Shown here piece after piece: positions 16,427-24,462 of a stretch of 64,000 bases of DNA. Below the pieces are notes generated by a model that saw only the letters and a program-made list of their open reading frames with translations, did no database searches and was not told the origin of the DNA. The stretch is from Kaistella palustris DSM 21579 (GTDB lineage Bacteria; Bacteroidota; Bacteroidia; Flavobacteriales; Weeksellaceae): positions 372,001 through 436,000 of the forward strand of contig NZ_AULL01000012.1 of NCBI RefSeq assembly GCF_000422265.1. Reading direction: 5' to 3'. The position numbers and the translations under genes are program-made. Position 1 is the stretch's first letter; every line of letters starts with the position of its first letter.

Positions 16427-17293
16427 ATGACAAAACCCAGACTCGCCTTATTTATCGGGATCCTCTGCATCTCGATTTTTCCCGTTATTGTCCGCATGAA
16501 TCTGACTTCCGGGTTAATTTCTGCATTTTACCGGATGGCAATCGTTACCGCAATACTGTTGCCGTATTCGGTTTACACCAAAAAACTGCAGCTTCCCGAT
16601 CTAAAAAATCTTTTACCGGTTATAGCGTGCGGAATTTTATTCGCCTCAGATATCGCCGTCTGGAACGTTTCCATTCAGCATTCCAGTGCCACGCAGGCGA
16701 CCTTGCTTACGAATCTGTCACCGATCTGGGTTGGCGTTTTTTCGTTTCTCTTCCTGAGTTACCGTCCGAGGAAAAGTTTTTGGCTGGGAACATTGATCGC
16801 ACTGCTGGGAATGATCGTGTTCGTGGGTGTAGAAACAATTCTGGATCTGAAACTGGATTTTGCATTCTTCCTGGGCATACTTTCGGGCGTGTTATATGCG
16901 GTATACATTCTGGTCAGCAAAACAGTGCTTCAGAAACTTCCGGTGGTGACTTTCATAACGTACAGCATGCTTTTCAGCACTGTATTTCTTTTTTTTATTA
17001 ATGTGTTCTTCCACGAAAGTTTTTCTGGCTTCTCAGATGCTGCTTGGTTGTCGCTTGTAGTGCAGGGAATTGTGTGCCAGCTAATTGCCTGGCTTCTTAT
17101 AAGTTATGCCACACAGAATATGCGTGCAACGCGCGTTTCGCTAAGTCTGTTAAGCCAGGCTATCTTCGCCACGATCCTGGCTGCAGTTTTTCTGCACGAA
17201 AAAATCAGTGGCATTCAGATGGTCGGTTCTGTCATAATTCTCGCAGGGATAGCAACAACCTTTTATGAAAAACAAAACGCGCCGCTACAATAA
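16427..17293 (+). CDS. EamA/DMT family transporter
   Basis: A 288-residue inner-membrane protein with about ten hydrophobic segments arranged as two EamA repeats. The first repeat includes YRMAIVTAILLPYS and HSSATQATLLTNLSPIWVGVFSFLFL; the second ends with LSLLSQAIFATILAAVFLHEKISGIQMVGSVIILAG, split here only for description, and that pattern is diagnostic for drug/metabolite transporters. Substrate is unknown; family members export metabolites such as amino acids. The start ATG is one base after the previous stop, so it is probably the last gene of the run beginning at 15607. Confidence 0.87.
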   Translation: MTKPRLALFIGILCISIFPVIVRMNLTSGLISAFYRMAIVTAILLPYSVYTKKLQLPDLKNLLPVIACGILFASDIAVWNVSIQHSSATQATLLTNLSPIWVGVFSFLFLSYRPRKSFWLGTLIALLGMIVFVGVETILDLKLDFAFFLGILSGVLYAVYILVSKTVLQKLPVVTFITYSMLFSTVFLFFINVFFHESFSGFSDAAWLSLVVQGIVCQLIAWLLISYATQNMRATRVSLSLLSQAIFATILAAVFLHEKISGIQMVGSVIILAGIATTFYEKQNAPLQ

Positions 17294-17356
17294 ACTGCCT
17301 GACTTGTTTCAGTTAAAAAAGTGCGGTGCCACATCTGTTATCTTCTCAATTTTTCT

Positions 17357-17364
17357 TAAATTTG
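17357..17364 (+). promoter_or_regulatory. -7 box before sucC
   Basis: TAAATTTG matches the TAnnTTTG consensus 36 bases before the sucC ATG. Confidence 0.5.
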
Positions 17365-17400
17365 TAAATCTTTTAAAAATAGAAATCTAATTAAAATATT

Positions 17401-18594
17401 ATGAATCTTCACGAGTACCAATCCAAAGAAATTCTGGCGAAATACGGCGTCAACATCCAAAGAGGTTTTATCGCAAATAATGTAGATGAAGCTGTAGATG
17501 CAGCAAAGAAGTTAACCGAACTCAACGGTAACGAAGGCTGGGTTGTAAAAGCACAGGTTCACGCAGGTGGTCGTGGTAAAGGTGGCGGTGTTAAGTTTTC
17601 ACCCAACATCGAAAAACTGAAGGAGAATGCCCAGAATATCATCGGAATGCAGTTGGTTACGCCACAGACTTCTGCTGAAGGCAAAAAAGTGAATTTCGTT
17701 TTGGTAGCCGAAGATGTGTACTATCCGGGAGAAACTGAAACCAAAGAGTTTTATGTTTCTGTCCTTTTAGACAGAGCACAGGGCAAAAATATGATCGTAT
17801 ATTCTACAGAAGGTGGAATGGATATTGAGCACGTTGCCGAAGTAACGCCGCATTTGATTCATAACGAAACTGTCGATCCGGCTGTTGGACTTCAGGGTTT
17901 TCAGGCCAGAAAAATTGCCTTCAACTTAGGGTTGGAAGGAGCCGCATTCAAGGATTTCGTCAAGTTCATTACTTCTTTATATAACGCTTATGTAGGTATT
18001 GATGCCTCACTTTTTGAGATCAATCCAGTTTTAAAAACTTCAGACAATAAAATTATTGCGGTAGATGCCAAAGTTTCTTTAGATGACAACGCACTTTTCC
18101 GTCACAAAGATCTTGCTGCACTGAGAGATACCCGCGAAGAAGATCCTACCGATGTGGAAGCTGGTGAAGCAGGTCTTAATTTTGTAAAACTCGACGGCGA
18201 TGTAGCCTGTATGGTTAATGGTGCCGGTCTTGCAATGGCAACAATGGATATCATCAAATTATCCGGTGGTAATCCCGCAAACTTCCTCGACGTGGGTGGA
18301 ACGGCTGATGCAGAAAGAGTTCAGAAAGCTTTCGGAATCATTCTGAAGGATCCAAACGTAAAAGCGATCCTGATCAATATATTTGGTGGAATTGTACGTT
18401 GCGACCGGGTGGCACAGGGTGTTGTAGATGCTTATAAAGCCATGGGAAGCCTGCCGGTTCCGCTGATTGTACGTCTGCAGGGAACTAATGCGGTAGAAGC
18501 CAAACAGCTGATCGATAACTCAGGTTTGCCGGTGCATTCTGCGATCACTTTAGAAGAAGCTGCAAACAAAGTAAAAGAAGTTTTAGGTCATTAA
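17401..18594 (+). CDS. sucC: Succinate-CoA ligase (ADP-forming), beta subunit
   Basis: Beta subunit of the TCA-cycle enzyme that converts succinyl-CoA to succinate with ATP or GTP formation. The 397-residue protein has the ATP-grasp start MNLHEYQSKEILAKYGV and VKAQVHAGGRGKGGGVK (about 49-65). The C-terminal ligase domain has LDVGGTADAERVQKAF (about 300) and the subunit contact region INIFGGIVRCDRVAQGV (about 324). Length is complete. The alpha subunit sucD is not adjacent: a terminator follows at 18621-18649 and the next gene is unrelated, so the two subunits are encoded apart. Confidence 0.97.
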   Translation: MNLHEYQSKEILAKYGVNIQRGFIANNVDEAVDAAKKLTELNGNEGWVVKAQVHAGGRGKGGGVKFSPNIEKLKENAQNIIGMQLVTPQTSAEGKKVNFVLVAEDVYYPGETETKEFYVSVLLDRAQGKNMIVYSTEGGMDIEHVAEVTPHLIHNETVDPAVGLQGFQARKIAFNLGLEGAAFKDFVKFITSLYNAYVGIDASLFEINPVLKTSDNKIIAVDAKVSLDDNALFRHKDLAALRDTREEDPTDVEAGEAGLNFVKLDGDVACMVNGAGLAMATMDIIKLSGGNPANFLDVGGTADAERVQKAFGIILKDPNVKAILINIFGGIVRCDRVAQGVVDAYKAMGSLPVPLIVRLQGTNAVEAKQLIDNSGLPVHSAITLEEAANKVKEVLGH

Positions 18595-18620
18595 GATCTA
18601 AACATGATAAATAATGTAAG

Positions 18621-18649
18621 CCGTCCGAATTTTTCGGGCGGTTTTTTTT
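18621..18649 (+). terminator. Terminator after sucC
   Basis: Hairpin CCGTCCGAA and TTCGGGCGG (one G-T pair) followed by eight T, 26 bp after the sucC stop. Confidence 0.88.
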
Positions 18650-18799
18650 GTTGAAATCAATGGGGTTTAAACTGAAAGGAATTGATTGAAAGCGAAATAA
18701 AGCATGGGATTTAGCAAAAATTATTCTTCTGCGTTAATAAATATACCCTGATCTGCATAATTTATTGCATTTCGGTTATTTTTCATTTTTTAATTAATG

Positions 18800-18807
18800 T
18801 ATATTTG
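18800..18807 (+). promoter_or_regulatory. -7 box before the lipoprotein gene at 18826
   Basis: TATATTTG matches TAnnTTTG, 18 bases upstream of the ATG at 18826. Its position argues against a TTG start at 18805, which lies inside the box. Confidence 0.5.
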
Positions 18808-18825
18808 CGGACCTACTTTAATATT

Positions 18826-19269
18826 ATGAAATTTCTTTATATCTTTTTTCTGATGGCGTTTCTCTCCTGCGATTCACAAAGCAAAAACTCCTTAAGGACG
18901 CCTGTTGAGTTTGAGACCGTAAACCACTATCCTTACAATTTAACACCGGAAAAATTTCTGGTCATCGATACGCAGGCGAAAATGGATGCTGTTTATTCCG
19001 TAATTCACAGGAATACCGTGGGTAACCGCCTGGCTCCAATTCCCTCTGTAAATGATGGTGAACTGTATGTTGTTTTCAAGCCCACATTAAAAGATACAAA
19101 TGATGTAGAAATCACCGGAATCACCACCGCTAACGATACGCTATATGTAGGTCTCAAAGAGTCGGACAATCCTCAGATAAAGAAGGCAAGCCGCATGCAG
19201 CCTAATATTTTGGTAAAACTTCAAACGAAAATTCCTTTAAAAAATATTGTAACTACTTATTCCAATTAA
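18826..19269 (+). CDS. Predicted lipoprotein of unknown function
   Basis: A 147-residue protein starting at ATG 18826 (MKFLYIFFLMAFLSCDSQSK). The hydrophobic start ending in LSC is a lipobox, so the mature protein should be anchored by a lipid at Cys15, in the inner or outer membrane facing the periplasm. The mature part has no motif I recognise; features are VIDTQAKMDAVYSVIHRN and a C-terminal basic-hydrophobic segment (PNILVKLQTKIPLKNIV). It is 15 bp upstream of the metalloprotease gene and probably cotranscribed, so it could be an accessory factor or inhibitor of that enzyme, but this is only context. Confidence 0.75.
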   Translation: MKFLYIFFLMAFLSCDSQSKNSLRTPVEFETVNHYPYNLTPEKFLVIDTQAKMDAVYSVIHRNTVGNRLAPIPSVNDGELYVVFKPTLKDTNDVEITGITTANDTLYVGLKESDNPQIKKASRMQPNILVKLQTKIPLKNIVTTYSN

Positions 19270-19284
19270 CTTTAATAAAAACCC

Positions 19285-21459
19285 ATGAAAACAAAAAGCT
19301 TTATTTTTTCATGTCTGATGTTCACGTCATTAGCCTTTGGCCAGAACTACTGGACCAAAACGAATTCAGTTCCAAAAGACAACCTCGCTTCGCGTGATGC
19401 GAAACCGAAAGAATTTTCTATCTATCAACTGAATCTTCAGCAGCTGAAAAGTGACCTGGCTACGGTGCCGCAGCGCTTTTCCAAAGACCAAAGTCACGTG
19501 ATCACTTTTCCAGCGCCGGATGGTAAAATGCGTTCCTATATCGTGCAGGAAGCATCGGTTATGGAAGCGCCACTTCAGGCAAAATATCCGGAACTGCGCT
19601 CGTATGTAGGTTATCAGAAAGGTAATCCTGCCAATTCCATCCGTTTCAGCGTTACACCTGAGCATGGTGTAAGTGCGATGTATTTTGATGGTTGGGACGT
19701 AAGCTACCTCGACAGTTATACACAGAACAATTCACATTATATTTTTTACAAAAGAAGCGCCCTGCCTGTAAACGACAGACTTTTCGACTGCAAAGTGGAA
19801 GGAGCGTTCCCCGAAGTTTCTGAATCTGAGATGAAAGCGCCATTGATTTCCGATGGCCAGTTCAGAACTTACCGCTTAGCGCTTGCTGCAACCGGCGAAT
19901 ATACCACCTTCCACGGTGGTACCGTACCCAAAGCCCTTGCGGCAATGGTAGTGGCCATGACAAGAGTTGATGGTGTGTATGAGAAATCTGTATCGGTAAC
20001 CATGGTGCTGGTTGCTAATACAGATGAACTGATTTATACAAATGCAGCCACAGATCCATATACCAATAATAACGGAAGCACGATGCTGGGCCAGAACCAG
20101 ACTAATATTGACAGTGTTATAGGTTTTGCAAATTACGACATCGGACACGTGTTTTCTACCGGCGGCGGTGGCGTAGCTTACCTGGGTTGCATCTGTAAAA
20201 ATAACAAAGCGGGTGGTGTGACAGGCTTAACAGCTCCTATCAATGATGGTTTCTACATTGATTATGTAGCCCACGAAATGGGTCATCAGTTTGGGGGCAA
20301 TCATACCTTCCGGGCTGCAACCGGTTCATGTGCCGGCAACGCAAACAGTTCCACAGCGTTCGAGCCGGGTGGCGGAACTACCATTATGGCTTATGCCGGT
20401 ATTTGTGGTGCCAATAACATCCAGGCGCACAGTGATCCGTATTTTCACTCAGCAACACTCAATGAGATTTATAATGTTCTGAAAAGGGCCACAGACTGCT
20501 CCGTCAAAACAACAAACAATAATTTGGTTCCGACCGCAGATGCAGGTTTGGATTACACCATTCCAAAGGGAACAGCTTTCGTACTCACAGGTGTGGGAAC
20601 AGATCCCGATAATGATCCGATTACCTACTTATGGGAACAGTTGGATAACAGCAATAACACCCAGCCGCCTCTTTCCACTGCTGTAGTAGGACCTGTTTAC
20701 CGATCGTATTTACCGACCGAATCACCGTCGCGGTACTTCCCGGCTATGAGTTTTATTTTACTCAACAATCTTACTCCGAAATGGGAAGTGACGCCAAGTG
20801 TAGCCCGAACTTTAAATTTCTCCCTTATTGTAAATGATGACCGCCAAACCGGGAATCAGGCGGCGAGAGATTTAATGAAAGTGACCGTTGATAACGCCGG
20901 ACCTTTCACCGTAACCTCGCAAACCGCAAATACACAATATGATGCAGCGGATCCAATTACTGTGACATGGGATGTGGCCGGAACAGATGCTGCACCAATA
21001 AATACGCAGAACGTAACCATACTTTTGTCTAACAATAATGGTTCGACCTTCGATGTAGTTTTGTCTGAAAGCGTTCCCAACAATGGTTCCGCTCAGGTAA
21101 ACCTACCTAATGAAGATATTGCTTCTGCAAGAATTATGGTGAAAGCTTTAGACAACATCTATTTTGCAGTAAACGCTTCGTACTTCTCAGTGAAGAAAAA
21201 CCTCGCAACTGCCAACACACAACTTAAATCGTTTGCAGTTTATCCTAATCCGGCGAAAAATGAAGTTACTGTAAAGATGAACAAGGCTGAAGGTGCAAAA
21301 TACCGGATATTTGATGCCACAGGCCGAGTGATCACATCCGGAAAAGTTAATGCTGAAGGAAAACTTAACGTTGAAAAATTAACCAACGGTAATTACATCC
21401 TGAGCGTAGAAACTGCCAGTGGTGAGAAATTCTCAGATAAATTAATGATCAAAAAATAA
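19285..21459 (+). CDS. Secreted reprolysin-like (M12B-type) zinc metalloprotease with T9SS sorting domain
   Basis: A 724-residue secreted endopeptidase. A signal peptide (MKTKSFIFSCLMFTSLAFGQ) and propeptide-like region lead to a metzincin catalytic domain: the zinc motif HEMGHQFGGNH is at residues 330-340 and a Met-turn candidate IMAYAG follows at about residues 369-374. Next come a PKD/cadherin-like beta region (about 418-520; DPDNDPITYLWEQ) and a second beta domain (about 535-635). The last ~75 residues, with YPNPAKNEVTVK and NGNYILSVE, end in MIKK: a type A T9SS sorting domain. Export therefore depends on the T9SS, whose sprA gene in this window is interrupted. Confidence 0.93.
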   Translation: MKTKSFIFSCLMFTSLAFGQNYWTKTNSVPKDNLASRDAKPKEFSIYQLNLQQLKSDLATVPQRFSKDQSHVITFPAPDGKMRSYIVQEASVMEAPLQAKYPELRSYVGYQKGNPANSIRFSVTPEHGVSAMYFDGWDVSYLDSYTQNNSHYIFYKRSALPVNDRLFDCKVEGAFPEVSESEMKAPLISDGQFRTYRLALAATGEYTTFHGGTVPKALAAMVVAMTRVDGVYEKSVSVTMVLVANTDELIYTNAATDPYTNNNGSTMLGQNQTNIDSVIGFANYDIGHVFSTGGGGVAYLGCICKNNKAGGVTGLTAPINDGFYIDYVAHEMGHQFGGNHTFRAATGSCAGNANSSTAFEPGGGTTIMAYAGICGANNIQAHSDPYFHSATLNEIYNVLKRATDCSVKTTNNNLVPTADAGLDYTIPKGTAFVLTGVGTDPDNDPITYLWEQLDNSNNTQPPLSTAVVGPVYRSYLPTESPSRYFPAMSFILLNNLTPKWEVTPSVARTLNFSLIVNDDRQTGNQAARDLMKVTVDNAGPFTVTSQTANTQYDAADPITVTWDVAGTDAAPINTQNVTILLSNNNGSTFDVVLSESVPNNGSAQVNLPNEDIASARIMVKALDNIYFAVNASYFSVKKNLATANTQLKSFAVYPNPAKNEVTVKMNKAEGAKYRIFDATGRVITSGKVNAEGKLNVEKLTNGNYILSVETASGEKFSDKLMIKK

Positions 21460-21480
21460 GCGCTATTTCTTGATATTTTT

Positions 21481-21512
21481 AAGGATGCTTCGTGAGGAGC
21501 ATCCTTTTTTTT
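21481..21512 (+). terminator. Terminator between the metalloprotease and mscS-like genes
   Basis: Stem AAGGATGCT and AGCATCCTT followed by a T-run. It lies between convergent genes and ends the plus-strand transcript. Confidence 0.88.
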
Positions 21513-21545
21513 AGTAGATTTTAGAAGCGTAAAATGTAAAGCGCA

Positions 21546-22382
21546 TTATTCAGGATTTATATCGCCGGCCGGCGGTTGTGCCAGGTCAATATGGGTTTCT
21601 TCCAGTTTCTTCTTTAACTTAAGTAAGGATTCACTGCGTACCCTCACTATATTTTCACCTCTTTTCATTGAGAATCTCGCTTCCAGGTAGTAGATGCCGA
21701 AATTTTGTTTCAGAACGATAACCTGGGACTGTTCCACCGGATCGGCATAATCGAAAGTTTTAATTTCATCTAAGATCACTTTTGTGGCTTTGTCCAGATC
21801 CTGTGTACTTGGGATCTGAAGTTCCAGAAAGACTTTCCTTTGGCCGGATGCAGTATAATTAACAAAGGGCGCACTGAATATAAGTTGATTAGGTACGTAC
21901 ACTTTCTTGCCTTCATCGGTAATGATTTTTGTAGTCAGAAAGCCGATATCTTCAACCACGCCTGTTACTTCTTTAATGGAAACGTAATCTCCTTTTGCAA
22001 ATGCCTTATCCATACCAATAAGAGCACCCGAAAATATGGATGATACCAGATCCTTCAGTGCCACACCGGCAATTACACCGGCGACACCCAAGCTACCGAG
22101 AAACTTCAGCATAAATCCACCAAGTCCCATTATCTCCAGGGCGATAAACGTTCCCGCCAGAATGATGAGGAACTTAAAGGTTTTTACCAGAATCACGAAT
22201 GAGGTTCCTTTGCTTTTCGGAAAAAAACGATGGAACAGCTTTACGGCGATTTTGCTCAGGTACGAACTCATAGTCAGAATAAGAACAAATAGCAAAATCC
22301 CGACGGCAATTTTCGGTGTAGCCTGAGCCAACCTTGCGTACCATCTCTCAAGAACCGACAGTACTATTCCGTAATAATCCAT
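21546..22382 (-). CDS. MscS-family mechanosensitive ion channel
   Basis: Small-conductance channel that opens under membrane tension and protects against osmotic downshock. The 278-residue protein has about three membrane segments near residues 20-130. The third, pore-lining helix is glycine/alanine rich (GSLGVAGVIAGVALKDLV), followed by SSIFSGALIGMDKAFAKGD, the classical MscS junction. A cytoplasmic beta domain follows (YVSIKEVTGVVEDIGFLTTKI) and then the alpha-beta part. The gene is divergent from rnpB and convergent with the metalloprotease gene. Confidence 0.92.
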   Translation of the reverse strand: MDYYGIVLSVLERWYARLAQATPKIAVGILLFVLILTMSSYLSKIAVKLFHRFFPKSKGTSFVILVKTFKFLIILAGTFIALEIMGLGGFMLKFLGSLGVAGVIAGVALKDLVSSIFSGALIGMDKAFAKGDYVSIKEVTGVVEDIGFLTTKIITDEGKKVYVPNQLIFSAPFVNYTASGQRKVFLELQIPSTQDLDKATKVILDEIKTFDYADPVEQSQVIVLKQNFGIYYLEARFSMKRGENIVRVRSESLLKLKKKLEETHIDLAQPPAGDINPE

Positions 22383-22530
22383 ATTTTAAATTTAATTTGT
22401 TCTGCATGCTGCAAAATTCTCTCCAAATTCCAATTGAGAAAATAGGTGTGTGACATTCTTTATAAGTTAATGAATTGTTTAGAAAAACATAGCACAGCTT
22501 CGGCGCTGTATGAAAAAACATTAAAAGTAT

Positions 22531-22538
22531 TACCTTTG
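22531..22538 (+). promoter_or_regulatory. -7 box of rnpB
   Basis: TACCTTTG matches TAnnTTTG and ends five bases before the 5' strand of the RNase P RNA P1 helix, the right place for transcription initiation. Confidence 0.6.
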
Positions 22539-22542
22539 TCGT

Positions 22543-22872
22543 CCACAAGAAAAACGGCCTGTTGATTTCCGCTCCGGCGGAGGTAGGAAAGTCCGGACAC
22601 CACAGAGCAGCAAAGCGGCTAACAGCCGTCGGTCGCGAGATCAGGACAAGTGCAACAGAAAGTATGTATATTAATTTATAGTGAAACCAGGTAAACTCTT
22701 TGCGGTGCAATGTTAAGTATATCGGATTTCCGTTTCGGCGGAATAGGAGTGGCTCGCTCCAAAAACCGAGGGGTAAACAGCTCAAGCTTTGCAGCAATGC
22801 AGAGCGCAGATAAATAACAGGCATTCCCGAGCTTTCGGGTTTACAGAATCCGGCTTACAGTTTTTCTTGTGG
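22543..22872 (+). ncRNA. rnpB: RNase P RNA, bacterial class A
   Basis: Catalytic RNA of RNase P, which removes 5' leaders from tRNA precursors. The sequence shows the conserved 5' core GGAAAGTCCGGACACCACAG (22588 onward), the internal GCAACAGAAAG and GTGAAACCAGGTAAACTC blocks, CAGATAAATAACAGGC, and the 3' core AGAATCCGGCTTACAG. The ends pair as a 13-bp P1 helix: CCACAAGAAAAAC at 22543-22555 and GTTTTTCTTGTGG at 22860-22872. A T-run follows directly, so P1 may double as the terminator stem. About 330 nt, a normal size. It lies between the divergent MscS-like gene and the convergent PPK2 gene. Confidence 0.95.
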
Positions 22873-22892
22873 TTTTTTTTCTTTAATGGGAT

Positions 22893-23768
22893 TTAGTCTT
22901 GCTCATTTTCCAGTTGTTCTTTCGCCGCCTCCAAACCTTTGTAATCAGCATCGAGCAAAGTAGGGAACCGGGGATTCATTTTTTCCAAAGCATCAATGAT
23001 GATCTGAATGGCGGCCACCCGTGCAAACCATTTATCATCCGCAGGAATTACAAACCACGGCGCATAACTTTTTGAGGTTTCGTTAATGGCTTCTTCGTAA
23101 GCGCGCATATATTCCTGCCACAAAGCACGTTCTGGAAGATCACCGGTGGAGAATTTCCAGTTTTTGTCGGGTTCGTTGATGCGGTCCAGAAATCTTTTCT
23201 TTTGCTCCTTCTGCGAAACATTCAGAAATATTTTAACAATGGTGGTTCCGTTTTCTGCGAGATGTTTCTCGAAATTCCGAATACTTTCGTAACGGTTTGC
23301 CCAAAACTCTTCATCAAAATCATCAACCGAATCCCACACTTTTTCGCTGAGGTTATAAGCAGGGTGAACTTTACATACAAGCACACTTTCATAGTGGCTT
23401 CTGTTGAAAATTCCGATTTTCCCTTTTTCGGGTAATGCGATATAATGCCGCCACAAAAAATCGTGCGCATATTCTTTGGAACTGGGAGTTTTAAAGCTGT
23501 GCACATCGCAACCCTGCGGATTTACGCCACCGAAAACGTGCTCGATCAGCGAATCTTTCCCCGCGGCGTCCATTGCCTGAAGAACGATGAGCAGCGATTT
23601 GCTTCCATCCGCATACAGTCTTTCCTGTAGTTCGCGGAGTTTATCTTTTTCATTCTTCAGCATTTTTTTACCGTCGCTTTTCTCCAGTTTGCCTTTATAT
23701 TCCGTGTCGCAATCTTTGATCGCAAACCTGCCGTTTACTTTGTAATTGTCGCTGAAATCCAAATCCAT
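22893..23768 (-). CDS. PPK2-family polyphosphate:nucleotide phosphotransferase
   Basis: Transfers phosphate between polyphosphate and nucleoside phosphates. The 291-residue protein has a P-loop variant AMDAAGKDS (about residues 65-73), the motif VNPQGCDVHSFKTPS (about 82-96), the lid-like FNRSHYESVLV (about 123-133) and WKFSTGDLPERALWQEY (about 205). These are typical of PPK2, not PPK1. Family subclasses differ in whether they act on NDP, NMP or both; the subclass cannot be fixed by eye. Cytoplasmic. It converges with rnpB and follows the DUF1573 gene, which has its own terminator. Confidence 0.92.
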   Translation of the reverse strand: MDLDFSDNYKVNGRFAIKDCDTEYKGKLEKSDGKKMLKNEKDKLRELQERLYADGSKSLLIVLQAMDAAGKDSLIEHVFGGVNPQGCDVHSFKTPSSKEYAHDFLWRHYIALPEKGKIGIFNRSHYESVLVCKVHPAYNLSEKVWDSVDDFDEEFWANRYESIRNFEKHLAENGTTIVKIFLNVSQKEQKKRFLDRINEPDKNWKFSTGDLPERALWQEYMRAYEEAINETSKSYAPWFVIPADDKWFARVAAIQIIIDALEKMNPRFPTLLDADYKGLEAAKEQLENEQD

Positions 23769-23792
23769 CTTTTTAATTTTTACTAAAAATAA

Positions 23793-23825
23793 AAAAATCG
23801 CTCCGATAAAGAAGCGATTTTTCTG
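23793..23825 (-). terminator. Terminator after the DUF1573 gene
   Basis: Hairpin AAAAATCGCT and AGCGATTTTT with a T-rich tail on the minus strand, between the DUF1573 stop and the PPK2 start. Confidence 0.8.
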
Positions 23826-23845
23826 TTTATTTAAGTTAGCAACAA

Positions 23846-24337
23846 TTACATTGCGGCTGGTTTCTGAGCTTTTTTACGCGCAGGAGCTGCTTTTTTAGCA
23901 GTGTCGCCAGCCATTTTTACCGGTGCAACTACCGCTTTTTCAGCTTTCATATCAGTGGCTGCGGGAGCCGCAGCGGCGTCCACAGTTCCTTTGATGTTGA
24001 TCACTGATCTGCTGTTCGCAGGATCATTAGAATAAACTTCAATGATTTTGGTGAAAGGTCCTACAATTGTTGTATTGTATCCTACTTTGATTTCGGCAGT
24101 TTTTCCGGGCATGATCGGATCCTGGCTCCATTCTGGAGTTGTGCAGCCGCAAGATGCCTGAACTTTGGAAATGATCAGCGGTTTGTCGCCTGTATTTTTT
24201 ACAGTAAATACTCTGTGTCCGTCTGCACCGGTTTTTACGGTTCCGTAATCAAAGGTGGTTCTGTCGAATGATATGGTTTGTGCTGAGACAAACGCCAGGG
24301 AAGCGGTTAAAAATAAACCCGCAAAAATCTTTTTCAT
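23846..24337 (-). CDS. Secreted DUF1573 domain protein
   Basis: A 163-residue protein starting at ATG 24337 (MKKIFAGLFLTASLAFVSAQ), a clear signal peptide; the frame extends further upstream without a better start. The mature part is a DUF1573 immunoglobulin-like domain: FDYGTVKTG, the block KNTGDKPLIISKVQASCGCT with its conserved CGC, and PGKTAEIKVGYNT. The C-terminus is Ala/Lys-rich and probably disordered (KKAAPARKKAQKPAAM). Such proteins are common periplasmic or surface proteins in Bacteroidota, with no defined role. The gene diverges from valS. Confidence 0.88.
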   Translation of the reverse strand: MKKIFAGLFLTASLAFVSAQTISFDRTTFDYGTVKTGADGHRVFTVKNTGDKPLIISKVQASCGCTTPEWSQDPIMPGKTAEIKVGYNTTIVGPFTKIIEVYSNDPANSRSVINIKGTVDAAAAPAATDMKAEKAVVAPVKMAGDTAKKAAPARKKAQKPAAM

Positions 24338-24428
24338 ATTTTTTAAATGTTTATATTGTTTGTTTGATAAAAATCGAGAGACAAAGTTAAAAATTATTTT
24401 CACATACAGATAATTTTTTTTAATTCCC

Positions 24429-24436
24429 TATTTTTG
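24429..24436 (+). promoter_or_regulatory. -7 box before valS
   Basis: TATTTTTG matches TAnnTTTG and lies 26 bases before the valS ATG at 24463. No TTG is seen at the -33 distance. Confidence 0.5.
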
Positions 24437-24462
24437 CAGCAATAAAGCTTATAACAGACAAT

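Noticed and set aside
22348..22824. 158-codon open frame on the minus strand between the MscS gene and PPK2
   Set aside because: It runs antisense through the RNase P RNA, has no recognisable domain, and overlaps the MscS start.
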